Source: Thauera humireducens
Lineage (GTDB): Bacteria; Pseudomonadota; Gammaproteobacteria; Burkholderiales; Rhodocyclaceae
NCBI RefSeq assembly: GCF_001051995.2
Contig: NZ_CP014646.1
Location: forward strand, 2,542,001 to 2,606,000
Direction of reading: 5' to 3'
Length of the DNA: 64,000 nucleotides
Position 1 is the first letter of the stretch; the number at the start of each line of letters is the position of its first letter. Below are positions 1 to 8,362 of the stretch, in pieces. The notes beneath the pieces are model-generated. The model made no database searches, was not told where the DNA came from, and saw only the letters and a list, made by a program, of their open reading frames with translations. The position numbers and the translations under genes were made by a program.

Positions 1-3
1 GTC

Positions 4-1422
4 GTGATGGGAGGTATCGAAGAGCGCGCCTTCAAGCGTATTGGGGACCTCGCCGATCGTCCCTCGGGTTTCGGCACCCGTGTTTTTGGCGGGCTGGTAT
101 CGCGGCTGGCGTCGATCGAGCGCGACGACAGCCTCGACTGGTCGAGCGACGCTGACTGGGCGCGCTTGCAGCAGGAGCCGCTGCGCGCGCGCGCCCTGCT
201 GCGAGTCGCCGCGGTGGTGGTGATCGTGCTGCTGCTGTGGGCCGCCTTCGCAAAAGTGGATGAAGTCACGCGGGGCGAGGCCAAGGTGAGCCCTTCGCGC
301 CAACTGCAGATCGTGCAGTCGGTCGATGGCGGCGTGGTCGAGAACATCGCGGTGCGCGAAGGCCAGATCGTCGAGACCGGCGACCTGCTCCTGCAGGTAG
401 ACCCCACCCGCTTCATGTCCTCGCTGCTGGAGAACCGTGCCGAGTACCTGTCACTCGAGGCCAAGCGCGCGCGACTGGAGGCGCTGACGCAGGGCACGCC
501 GTTCTCGCCGCCGCCGGAGGTCGAACAGGAAGCGCCCGACATCGTCGCGCACGAACGACGGCTCTATGGATCGACCCGCGCCGAAATGGAGGCACAGCTT
601 TCGATCGCCCGCGATCAGCTGCGCCAGCGCGAACAGGAACTGAACGAGGTCCGCGCACGCAATACGCAGGCAAGTCGCGCCTTCGAACTGGCCCAGCAGG
701 AACTGACGGTCACCAAACCGCTGGCCTCGTCGGGCGCGGTTTCCGAGGTCGAACTGCTGCGCCTGGAGCGCGACGTCGCGCGTCTGCGCGGCGAGCGCGA
801 ACAGTCGGCGGCGCAGATCTCACGCGTGCAGTCCGCGATCACGGAATCGACGCGCAAGATCCAGGAAATCGAACTGAATGTCCGCAACCAGCTACGGGGC
901 GAACTGTCCGAGACCATGTCCCGCCTCGGCAGCCTGTCGCAGGGCAGCCGGATGCTGGCCGACCGCGTCAAGCACGCCGAGATCCGTTCGCCGGTGCGCG
1001 GCACCGTTCAGCGTCTGCTGGTGAATACCGTGGGCGGCGTGGTCCAGCCGGGCAAGGAAGTGGTGGAAATCGTCCCCCTCGACGACGCCCTGATCCTCGA
1101 GGCCCGGATCAAGCCGAGCGACATTGCCTTCCTGCGCCCCGGCCAACAGGCACTCGTGAAGTTCTCCGCTTACGACTTCGCCATTTATGGCGGGCTTGAA
1201 GCCGAGGTCGAACACATCTCTGCCGACACCGTGATCGATGACAAGGGCAATGCAGCCTATGTCGTTCGCGTCAGGACACACGCGTCGACGCTGGGCGAAA
1301 ATCTGCCCATCATCCCGGGCATGATGGCCGACGTGGACATCCTCACCGGCAAGAAAACCATCCTTTCCTACCTGCTCAAGCCCGTGCTGCGGGCAAAAGC
1401 CAACGCACTGACCGAACGATGA
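4..1422 (+). CDS. HlyD-family type I secretion membrane fusion protein
   Basis: Periplasmic adaptor joining an inner-membrane ABC exporter to an outer-membrane TolC-like channel. Residues 1-62 are cytoplasmic, one hydrophobic helix lies at about 64-83, then a lipoyl-like segment (about 95-130), a long Glu/Arg-rich coiled coil (about 135-315) and a C-terminal beta-barrel domain ending near residue 455. This is the order and length usual for HlyD/LapC adaptors. The GTG at 4 is followed by ATG at 7; the frame is open to the window edge, so the true start may lie upstream and its ribosome site cannot be seen. The stop overlaps the next gene (ATGA). The adhesin downstream is the obvious substrate; the cognate ABC protein is probably just outside the window. 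Confidence 0.9.
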   Translation: MMGGIEERAFKRIGDLADRPSGFGTRVFGGLVSRLASIERDDSLDWSSDADWARLQQEPLRARALLRVAAVVVIVLLLWAAFAKVDEVTRGEAKVSPSRQLQIVQSVDGGVVENIAVREGQIVETGDLLLQVDPTRFMSSLLENRAEYLSLEAKRARLEALTQGTPFSPPPEVEQEAPDIVAHERRLYGSTRAEMEAQLSIARDQLRQREQELNEVRARNTQASRAFELAQQELTVTKPLASSGAVSEVELLRLERDVARLRGEREQSAAQISRVQSAITESTRKIQEIELNVRNQLRGELSETMSRLGSLSQGSRMLADRVKHAEIRSPVRGTVQRLLVNTVGGVVQPGKEVVEIVPLDDALILEARIKPSDIAFLRPGQQALVKFSAYDFAIYGGLEAEVEHISADTVIDDKGNAAYVVRVRTHASTLGENLPIIPGMMADVDILTGKKTILSYLLKPVLRAKANALTER

Positions 1423-2039
1423 ATCGACACATTTTCATGAGCGGCCACTCGCTGGCGGCGGCCCGCTGGCAAGAGGCGATCCCGCACGCGCTGATCGTCG
1501 AGTCTGGACGTGGCCTCGGCATCGGCCCGAACGACGTGGTGTGGCTGAGCGCCGAAGTCCCCGATTGGCGTACCCGGATCGTCGATCTGGTCACGCAGAA
1601 TGGTTGTTGCGTCGTGGTGCTTTCGCTGCAGCCCGACCAGAACGAGGCGATCGCAGCCCTCGAACTGGGCGCTCGCGGTTATGCACATGCGCTCGCCACC
1701 CCGACCTTGCTGCGCGAGATCGCCGCGGTGGTGAAGCACGGTGGACTCTGGGTGGGGGAGGATCTGATCGGCAGACTCCTGGGCGCACTGCAGGCACGCT
1801 TGCCGGCGGTGCGCAACCACGCACTTGCCGGACTGTCGCAACGCGAACTCGAGGTGGCGCATGCAGTGGCCTCCGGCATGAGCAACAAGGAAGCGGCCCG
1901 CGTCCTCGGCGTCACCGAGCGCACGATCAAGGCCCACCTCGGCGCCATCTTCGAAAAACTCGGGGTGCGCGACCGACTTCAACTTGCGCTACGCGTCGGT
2001 GCCAGCAAGGTCGAACAAAGTACACGCGTCCCCGCATGA
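1419..2039 (+). CDS. LuxR-type regulator with degenerate receiver domain
   Basis: About 206 residues. The C-terminal part (about 138-200) is a clear LuxR/FixJ DNA-binding domain (LSQRELEV, then ERTIKAHLGAIFEKLG). Residues 1-125 look like a receiver fold (ALELGARGY and an ending GGLWV as in NarL proteins), but the usual N-terminal acidic pair and the phosphorylated Asp at the end of beta-3 are not in place (VVWLSAEVPD). It may therefore be a pseudo-receiver working without phosphorylation. The start overlaps the stop of the secretion adaptor by 4 bp, so it is translationally coupled to it and likely controls the adhesin/secretion locus; that target is inferred. Confidence 0.82.
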   Translation: MNRHIFMSGHSLAAARWQEAIPHALIVESGRGLGIGPNDVVWLSAEVPDWRTRIVDLVTQNGCCVVVLSLQPDQNEAIAALELGARGYAHALATPTLLREIAAVVKHGGLWVGEDLIGRLLGALQARLPAVRNHALAGLSQRELEVAHAVASGMSNKEAARVLGVTERTIKAHLGAIFEKLGVRDRLQLALRVGASKVEQSTRVPA

Positions 2040-2173
2040 CGGCATGAGCGCAGCCTGCCGACCCTGTCCTTCCGTCCAATAGTCGGACTCGTCGGCGCGG
2101 GATAGGATCGAATCGTCATCGAATTCCGCACGGCCGCGCCTGCGTCCGCACCATTCCCATTTAGAGGTTTACA

Positions 2174-5100
2174 ATGGCTACCGTCCTTCCTCCCATCGCT
2201 ACAGTCGTCGCAATCAAGGGGGCAGCGTTTGCCCGTGACGCAGACGGCAATACCCGCCCACTGAAAGCGGGCGACGTGCTCCGTGAAGGCGAAACCATCG
2301 TCACCTCGCCCGGCGGTCGCGTCGAACTGGCCATGGCCGACGGCGCACGCCTGGAGATCCCCGACAACCAGACGGTCACCCTCAGCGCAGAGATGGATGA
2401 CACCATCCGCCCGGGTGCATCCGACGCCGAACTGGCCCTTGGCGATATCGATCGCGTGATCCAGGCACTCGAGCAGGGTGGCGATCTCGGCGAAACGCTC
2501 GAAGCGCCTGCGGCCGGCCTGGCGGGCGGCGGCGGGGGCGAGGGCAGCAACTTCGTCCGCCTGCTTCGTATCGCCGAAGGCGTGACGCCCTTGGAATTCG
2601 ATTTCGGCTTGCTCACGCAGGACGAGACGCCGCTCTTCCTCGGCGCCGCAAACGACGACTCGCCCGAATCTCCAAGCAGTGTGGTGCCGCCGTCGACGGA
2701 GAACGTCACCGAAACCATCACGATCACGGTCACCGACACCGTCACGCTCACCGAAACCGTCACGCAGCCGATCACGGACACGGTGAGCGGCATCATCACC
2801 GACACGATCACCGGCATCGTCACCCAGACCGTAACGGGTACCGCGCTGACCGAAACGGTGACGTCCGCGACTCTTACCGTCACCGGTACGGCACTGACCG
2901 AAACCGTCACCAATGGCACCCAGACCGTCACCGGCACCGCAAACACCGAAACCGTCACCAATGGCACTCAGACGGTCACCGGTACGGCACTGACCGAAAC
3001 CGTCACCAGCGGCACCCAGACCGTCACCGGCACCGCACTGACCGAAACCATCACCAACGGCACCCAGACCGTCACCGGCACCGCATTGACCGAAACCGTC
3101 ACCAATGGCACTCAGACGGTCACCGGTACGGCACTGACCGAAACCGTCACCAGCGCCACCCAGACCGTCACCGGCACCGCAGCGACCGAGACCGTCACCA
3201 GCGGCACCCAGACCGTCACCGGCACCGCAATGACCGAAACGGTCACCAGCGCCACCCAGACCGTCACTGGAACTGCAGACACCGAAACCGTCACCAGCGC
3301 CACCCAGACCGTCACCGGCACGGCGCTCACCGAAACCGTCACCAGCGCCACCCAGACCGTCACCGGCACGGCGCTCACCGAGACCGTCACCAGCGGCACT
3401 GAGACCGTCACCGGAACTGCAGACACCGAAACCGTCACCAGCGCCACCCAGACCATCACCGGCACGGCGCTCACCGAGACCGTCACCAGCGGCACCGAGA
3501 CCGTCACCGGGACCACACTGACCGAAACCGTCACCAGCGCCACCCAGACCATCACCGGCACAGCGCTCACCGAGACCGTCACCAGTGGCACCGAGACCGT
3601 CACCGGGACCGCACTGACCGAAACCGTCACCAGCGCCACCCAGACCGTCACCGGCTCCGCACAGACCGAAACGGTAACGAGCGCCACGGAGACAGTGACG
3701 GGCACCGCAATGACCGAAACCGTCACCGCGGCCACCGAGACGGTTGCGACCACCACCACCACTCCATTCGCCACGACGGATCATGCCATTCAGCCGGGTG
3801 GACCGTCCTACGGCTACATCACTACAGACCGCATCCAGATCAAGTACACGCCCGACGCTGGCCACACCGTCAACACCAATCAAGGGTGGCTGGGTGTCGA
3901 CAACACGCATATGGAAGGAGGCGAAGCGGTCAACGTCGCCATCACGATGCTGGATGGAACGCCTGCGAACATCCATTCGCTGGTGATGAAGATCGACGGT
4001 GCAGGCAAGACCACGACGTTCGACATCACCGTCAATGGCGTAACCACGAGCTACTCAGTGCCAAAGGGCATATCCAGCATCACGATCACTTCTGACACCC
4101 CATTCAACGACTTCCGAATCAAACATACGGAAGGCCGATTCCAGATCGGCGGTATTCAGGCCGGCGGCGAACGGGAGATCGCAATCACCCAGACCGTCAC
4201 CGAGACAGGGACGATGATGACGGAGACCGTCACCAACGGCACCGAAACCATCACCGGTACCACGTTGACCACAACCGTCACCAACGGCACCGAAACCATC
4301 ACCGGTACTGCATTGACCGACACTGTGACCAGCGGCACCCAGACCGTCACCGGGAGCGCCATGACCGAAACCGTCACCAGCGGCACCGAGACCGTTACGG
4401 GCACTGTCTTGACCGAAACCGTTACCAGCGGCACTCAGACAGTCACCGGCACTGCCGCGACCGAAACCGTCACCAGCGGTACCGAGACCATCACGGGCAC
4501 CGCCCTGACGGACACAGTGACCAGCGGCACCCAGACCGTCACCGGTACCGCCATCACCGAAACCGTGACCAACGGCACCGAAACCGTCACCGGCACCACA
4601 TTCACCGAAACGGTCACCAGTGCCACCCAGACGGTCACCGGCACGGCCATGACCGAAACCGTTACCAGCGGTACCGAGACCATCACGGGCGCCGCATTGA
4701 CGGACACGGTGACGAACGGCACCCAGACGGTGACCGGCACCGCCATCACCGAGACCGTCACCAGCGGCACGGACACCGTGACCGGCACCGCGCTGACCGA
4801 AACCGTCACCAACGGCACCGAAACCGTCACCGGCACCGCACTGACCGAAACCGTTACCAACGGCACCGAGACCGTCACCGGCACCGCACTGACCGAAACC
4901 GTCACCAACGGCACCGAAACCATCACCGGCACCGCACTGACCGAAACCGTCACCAACGGCACCGAGACCATTACCGGCACCGCACTGACCGAGACCGTCA
5001 CCAACGGCACCGAGACCGTCACCGGCACCGCACTGACCGAGACTGTCACCAACGGTACGGACACGGTGACCGGCACGGCGATGACTGAAACCGTCACCAG

Positions 5101-5413
5101 CGACACGGAAACCGTGACCGAATACACCGAGACCGTCACCCTCAGCCAATGGACGGAGACGGTGACGCTCGCAACGGCCACGGAAACGATCACCGACACC
5201 GCGACCCTGACCGACACCGCGACCGATACGGTACAAAGCCAGACGGTTACGGGCCAGGCGCTTTCCGCAGGCGACGTGCTACCTCAGGACGACGACCTTA
5301 CCGGGGGCGGCACCGCGGGCGGCGGGAGCGCCGATACGGGCGCAGACGTACTCGCAGCCTTCCAGCCGGACCCGATCAATCAACTGCTGCAAAACACACC
5401 GACTGTCGATTGA
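2174..5413 (+). CDS. LapA-like adhesin with N-terminal retention module and Thr-rich repeats
   Basis: 1079 residues. Residues 1-110 match the retention-module pattern of LapA-type adhesins (VVAIKGAAFARD, LREGETIVT, then acidic). A PAAG at residues 112-115 sits where LapA proteins are cut by the LapG protease, followed by a Gly-rich linker. Two arrays of a 16-residue Thr/Val-rich unit follow (residues 217-520 and 690-977). They are separated by a non-repetitive segment (about 521-671) rich in Gly, Asp and aromatic residues that looks like a beta-sandwich. The C-terminus (about 1020-1079) has a Gly-rich stretch and an acidic tail. No RTX nonapeptides (GGxGxD) are visible, unusual for a type I substrate. 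ATG at 2174 is preceded by AGAGG. Surface adhesion or biofilm role is inferred from family and from the neighbouring HlyD gene. Confidence 0.85.
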   Translation: MATVLPPIATVVAIKGAAFARDADGNTRPLKAGDVLREGETIVTSPGGRVELAMADGARLEIPDNQTVTLSAEMDDTIRPGASDAELALGDIDRVIQALEQGGDLGETLEAPAAGLAGGGGGEGSNFVRLLRIAEGVTPLEFDFGLLTQDETPLFLGAANDDSPESPSSVVPPSTENVTETITITVTDTVTLTETVTQPITDTVSGIITDTITGIVTQTVTGTALTETVTSATLTVTGTALTETVTNGTQTVTGTANTETVTNGTQTVTGTALTETVTSGTQTVTGTALTETITNGTQTVTGTALTETVTNGTQTVTGTALTETVTSATQTVTGTAATETVTSGTQTVTGTAMTETVTSATQTVTGTADTETVTSATQTVTGTALTETVTSATQTVTGTALTETVTSGTETVTGTADTETVTSATQTITGTALTETVTSGTETVTGTTLTETVTSATQTITGTALTETVTSGTETVTGTALTETVTSATQTVTGSAQTETVTSATETVTGTAMTETVTAATETVATTTTTPFATTDHAIQPGGPSYGYITTDRIQIKYTPDAGHTVNTNQGWLGVDNTHMEGGEAVNVAITMLDGTPANIHSLVMKIDGAGKTTTFDITVNGVTTSYSVPKGISSITITSDTPFNDFRIKHTEGRFQIGGIQAGGEREIAITQTVTETGTMMTETVTNGTETITGTTLTTTVTNGTETITGTALTDTVTSGTQTVTGSAMTETVTSGTETVTGTVLTETVTSGTQTVTGTAATETVTSGTETITGTALTDTVTSGTQTVTGTAITETVTNGTETVTGTTFTETVTSATQTVTGTAMTETVTSGTETITGAALTDTVTNGTQTVTGTAITETVTSGTDTVTGTALTETVTNGTETVTGTALTETVTNGTETVTGTALTETVTNGTETITGTALTETVTNGTETITGTALTETVTNGTETVTGTALTETVTNGTDTVTGTAMTETVTSDTETVTEYTETVTLSQWTETVTLATATETITDTATLTDTATDTVQSQTVTGQALSAGDVLPQDDDLTGGGTAGGGSADTGADVLAAFQPDPINQLLQNTPTVD
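2822..3733 (+). repeat. 48-bp tandem repeat array 1 (19 units)
   Basis: Nineteen in-frame units of 48 bp, each encoding a variant of TQTVTGTALTETVTSG. Variation is mainly at position 2 (Q/E/L), position 9 (L/A/M/D/N/Q) and the last two residues (SG/SA/NG/AA). Many synonymous differences between units suggest an old array partly homogenised by recombination. Confidence 0.95.
4241..5104 (+). repeat. 48-bp tandem repeat array 2 (18 units)
   Basis: Eighteen units of the same 48-bp repeat, preceded by a degenerate unit with a two-residue insertion (about 4187-4240). Units at about 4770-5050 are nearly identical and mostly end in NG with ETVTG, so this end looks more recently amplified than array 1. 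Confidence 0.95.
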
Positions 5414-5435
5414 GCCGCAGTCGGTGTCGTGAAAT

Positions 5436-5470
5436 GGCGGCGGGCTCCCGGCCTGCCGCCGTGCTCTTTT
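5436..5470 (+). terminator. Hairpin after the adhesin gene
   Basis: GGCGGC (5436-5441) pairs with GCCGCC (5455-5460) with further G-C pairs inside, followed by GTGCTCTTTT. It sits just after the adhesin stop and before the glycosyltransferase, so that gene may be partly uncoupled. Confidence 0.5.
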
Positions 5471-5489
5471 CTGAAGAGGCAAACAATCG

Positions 5490-6716
5490 ATGAGGATACT
5501 GTTCATCCACGAGGGACTTGGCCAGTTCCAGACCCTGCATGAACACCTGAACAGCGAAGGGCTGGCGCACTCCTGGTTCCTGTGCACCGCTGGCGTCTAT
5601 AACGCCAACAAGGACAAGATCCCCAACCTCGTACCGTTCGCCGTAGCCGGCGAAAACCCGAACAGCTACTTCTACACCAAGAATCTCGAAGCCCGGATCC
5701 AGCGCTCCTTCCTCATCAAGCAGGCAATCGGCGAACTGCTCAAGAAGACCGGCATCGACCTCATCGTCGCCCACGGTTCGGGCGGCTTTCCGCTGCAGCT
5801 TTTCGACGAATTCGACATCCCCATCATCACCTACATCGAGTTCCCGTCCTTCGGCCATCACGGCCACGACCCGAAGTATCCGCAGCCGGACTACGCGACC
5901 TTCCGCGACAAGGTCTTCGAGATGACGAGCTATCACCAGGTGCTCAAGAGCGACCTGGTGATCGTGCCCAGCGCCTACGCCAGGGACATGTTCCCGAGCT
6001 GCCTGCACGAACGCATCGTGCCGCAGATGGAAGGCTTCGACATCACCCGCAAGCCGTCGACCTTTGCCAAGGAAGAGGGTGTGTTCCACATCGGCTTCTC
6101 GGCACGAGACCTCTCGTCGGCGAAAGGCTTCGAACAGTTCATCCTGATCGCCAAGGAAATCCTCAAGGTCCGGCCGCAAGTGCGTTTCGTCTTCTGCGGC
6201 GCCCCAAAGGTGCTCTACAGCTACGAAGAAGCCTTCCTGCAGAACAACTTCCCGGTCGAATCGCGGCCGGAATCCTTCATGCAGTATGTGTTGCAGCGCG
6301 AAGGCATCACGCTCGGCGAGGGTGCGAGCTTCCAGCATGTCAGCTTCGCCGGCTATGACGACTTCGCGAGCTACGTCGAGGCGATGGACATGTTCCTCTA
6401 CCCGCTGCAGTTCGGCTCGGCCAACTGGGGGCTGTTCGAACTGCTGTTCCGTGGCAAGAAGATCGTCGCCAGCGACCGCTGCTTCGTCCCCGAGGTCATC
6501 CGCCACGGCTACAACGGGCTACTGTGCAAGTACGACGACATGGCAAGCTGGGTGCGCTACGCCACCGAGATCATCGACGCCCCGCACAGTTTCGCCCATC
6601 TGGGCGAGAATGCGCTGGCCGATGCCCACCAGCGCTTCCACATCAGGAAGGTCGCGCCGCGCTATTTGTCGATCTTCGACACCGTTATCCAGCGCCGCAA
6701 GCTCGGCGTCTTCTGA
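5490..6716 (+). CDS. Glycosyltransferase (GT-B fold, family 4-like)
   Basis: 408 residues, no signal peptide, predicted cytosolic. The N-terminus MRILFIHEGLGQFQ and the segment LIVAHGSGGFPLQLFDE are typical of the acceptor domain. The C-terminal half has the nucleotide-sugar domain (IGFSARDLSSAKGFEQF, then FLYPLQFGSANWGLFELLFRGKKIVASD), with the Glu expected to contact the nucleotide diphosphate. The sugar and acceptor cannot be read from sequence. Its place directly behind a Thr-rich surface protein makes glycosylation of that protein a reasonable guess. Confidence 0.8.
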   Translation: MRILFIHEGLGQFQTLHEHLNSEGLAHSWFLCTAGVYNANKDKIPNLVPFAVAGENPNSYFYTKNLEARIQRSFLIKQAIGELLKKTGIDLIVAHGSGGFPLQLFDEFDIPIITYIEFPSFGHHGHDPKYPQPDYATFRDKVFEMTSYHQVLKSDLVIVPSAYARDMFPSCLHERIVPQMEGFDITRKPSTFAKEEGVFHIGFSARDLSSAKGFEQFILIAKEILKVRPQVRFVFCGAPKVLYSYEEAFLQNNFPVESRPESFMQYVLQREGITLGEGASFQHVSFAGYDDFASYVEAMDMFLYPLQFGSANWGLFELLFRGKKIVASDRCFVPEVIRHGYNGLLCKYDDMASWVRYATEIIDAPHSFAHLGENALADAHQRFHIRKVAPRYLSIFDTVIQRRKLGVF

Positions 6717-6742
6717 ACAACAGCAGCGACGGAGGCGGCGCC

Positions 6743-7090
6743 ATGCCGTACGTAGAGCGAAATTCCAGCGGAGAGATCATTTCAGCGCGGCTTGTGCCGT
6801 CGGCGACAGCCGACGAATGGGTCGAACCCGGCAGCGCAGAACTCGCTGCGCTCACCGGCATCAGCCCGCCCAAGCCCGACCCCGGAAACGTCCGTGCGTC
6901 CCTCGAGCACTCCGATCAGGGCCTCATCCGCGTGCTGGAAGACCTCATCGACACCCTGCTCGCCAAGGACGTCATCTGCTTCACCGACCTCCCCCTGCCA
7001 GCACAGAATCGTCTGCTGCAACGGCGCTCGCTACGCGATTCGCTCAATCGGAATGCCGATCTTCTCGATGACGATAGCGGCTTACTGTAG
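6743..7090 (+). CDS. Conserved small protein (often labelled tryptophan synthase beta-like)
   Basis: 115 residues, start chosen at an ATG 7 bp after GGAGG. The pattern MPYVER at the N-terminus, LIRVLEDLIDTLLAKDVICFTDLP in the middle and an Arg/Leu/Asp-rich end is that of a small proteobacterial family that databases name tryptophan-synthase-beta-like. It lacks a PLP-binding lysine motif and is far too short for TrpB, so that name should not be read as an activity. Acidic and soluble; function unknown. It lies 26 bp after the glycosyltransferase and probably shares its transcript. Confidence 0.7.
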   Translation: MPYVERNSSGEIISARLVPSATADEWVEPGSAELAALTGISPPKPDPGNVRASLEHSDQGLIRVLEDLIDTLLAKDVICFTDLPLPAQNRLLQRRSLRDSLNRNADLLDDDSGLL

Positions 7091-7110
7091 CTCGAAACGG
7101 TAATGCTAAA

Positions 7111-7152
7111 AAACCGGGGCCAGGTGGATCCTTGTCCACCTGGCCCCGGTTT
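7111..7152. terminator. Bidirectional hairpin terminator
   Basis: A perfect 18-bp stem (7111-7128 with 7135-7152) around a 6-nt loop, with an A-tract on its left that becomes a T-run for the minus strand. It lies between convergent genes and can serve both. Confidence 0.85.
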
Positions 7153-7195
7153 CGCGGTGGTGCGCCGGCACCACCGTACGGATCATGACACGCGA

Positions 7196-8005
7196 TCAGG
7201 CCGCCTGACGACGACGCCCCCAGGCAAGGCCGGCAAGGCCGAGGCCGAGCAGGGCCAGCGAACCGGGTTCCGGAATCGGGTTTTCCACCGGCGTGCCACC
7301 GACGGTGATGCCATCGAAGGCGAGACCGGATTGATAGCTCCCGTCCTCCCAGTTCGCAACGCCGAACTCGAGAATATAGTTGCCAGCATTGAGAATGCTG
7401 TACTTCGACTTGATCCAGCCCGAGTAACCGCAGCCTTCGTCAAAACAGGTGTTAGAGCTGCTGCCCAGGGGTGACCAGGTCGGGGCTCCTTCGTTGATCG
7501 TCACGAACGACGGCTCGATTTCCGCTGCAATGTCAGGAAGGCCCACGCCGGGAACACTGTTTCCGTCCGGGGTCGTGCGAGCAGTGAACAACACCGCGAC
7601 CTGGGTCAGGTCCGAAAGCAGCAAGCGCGCCCAAGCGTAATCAGAGTAGGCGCCGCCGTCGGAGGTGACGTAGTTGAAATGGAACTCCAGGCTGTCACCC
7701 GCACTTGCCGAGAAAACGCTGCTCAGCACACGCGACCCGTTCGTGCCACCGACGCCGGCCAGCGTGGCGCCGCTGACGCCATTGTTCGTCGACACCCAAC
7801 CATAGGCACCGCCTTCGGGCGAGGCCGTCACCACGCCATCGGCGCCCGATGTGCCGAAACCGCCGACACCCGTCCAGCCGCTCGGGAGCCCCCCATCGAA
7901 GGCCGTGGGCGCTGCGGATGCCATCGCCGAGAAGCACAGCGCCGTGGCCGCAGTCAGGCTCGACAGCATTACCCGCTTGGGCAGGAACAAGTTCTTGTAA
8001 GACAT
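7196..8005 (-). CDS. PEP-CTERM sorting domain protein
   Basis: 269 residues. An N-terminal signal peptide (about 1-32, ending ASA) and the C-terminal tripartite tag (PIPEPGSLALLGLGLAG then an Arg cluster) mark it as an exported substrate of the exosortase/PEP-CTERM system. The middle (about 40-235) is a Gly/Ser-rich beta region with a Cys pair (TCFDEGC); role in matrix or surface layer is inferred. The start at 8005 is preferred over an in-frame ATG at 8023 because GAGG stands before it. No exosortase gene is in the window. Confidence 0.88.
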   Translation of the reverse strand: MSYKNLFLPKRVMLSSLTAATALCFSAMASAAPTAFDGGLPSGWTGVGGFGTSGADGVVTASPEGGAYGWVSTNNGVSGATLAGVGGTNGSRVLSSVFSASAGDSLEFHFNYVTSDGGAYSDYAWARLLLSDLTQVAVLFTARTTPDGNSVPGVGLPDIAAEIEPSFVTINEGAPTWSPLGSSSNTCFDEGCGYSGWIKSKYSILNAGNYILEFGVANWEDGSYQSGLAFDGITVGGTPVENPIPEPGSLALLGLGLAGLAWGRRRQAA

Positions 8006-8362
8006 GACAGACCTCGCATTCATTGTTTATTTGAATCGATACCACTCACCCTAAAAAATAAGCAAAAGACGTGCCTGTCATTTCAAGCTCAATCGGGAAA
8101 CTCTTAAAATAACGTGATAACCCGCTGATTTTCTGCTCTAAAGCCCTTTTTACTGCATTGATTTTACTGGGCGATTCCGGGCACTGTGATTTTTATCACG
8201 GAGACTGCACGAAACTTTCCTGGGCCTTATCTGATCAGTTTTTCTGATGGAATTCCGGGGCGACTGTAAGATTTTTCGACACTTTCAACGCGCAGCCCCC
8301 CCCGAGACACGCAGGGCAATACGCCTTTGAAGCGTCAATCGAACTGCCGGATTCGTACCCCC
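8006..8362. other. AT-richer intergenic region upstream of the PEP-CTERM gene
   Basis: 357 bp without a convincing gene. It is clearly AT-richer than its surroundings and carries a CRP/FNR-type palindrome (8185-8200), so it is read as the PEP-CTERM gene's regulatory region. Nothing else was recognised. Confidence 0.6.
8185..8200. promoter_or_regulatory. CRP/FNR-type palindrome
   Basis: TGTGAT-TTTT-ATCACG is close to the CRP consensus TGTGA-N6-TCACA and also resembles FNR sites. It lies 180 bp upstream of the PEP-CTERM start. No good -10 sits at class II distance, so its role is uncertain. Confidence 0.5.

Noticed and set aside
1979..3976. A 665-codon open frame on the minus strand opposite the adhesin repeats (and similar ones at 3112-3774, 4055-5236, 4435-5217)
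   Set aside because: They are mirror products of the 48-bp repeats and show only repetitive Gly/Asp or Val/Ser strings with no ribosome site or domain.
2822..5104. Regular 48-bp repeats as a possible CRISPR array
   Set aside because: Repeats abut without unique spacers, stay in frame and encode protein; no cas genes are near.
6743..7090. Identification as tryptophan synthase beta subunit
   Set aside because: No PLP lysine or TrpB fold and only 115 residues; the family name is a database artefact.
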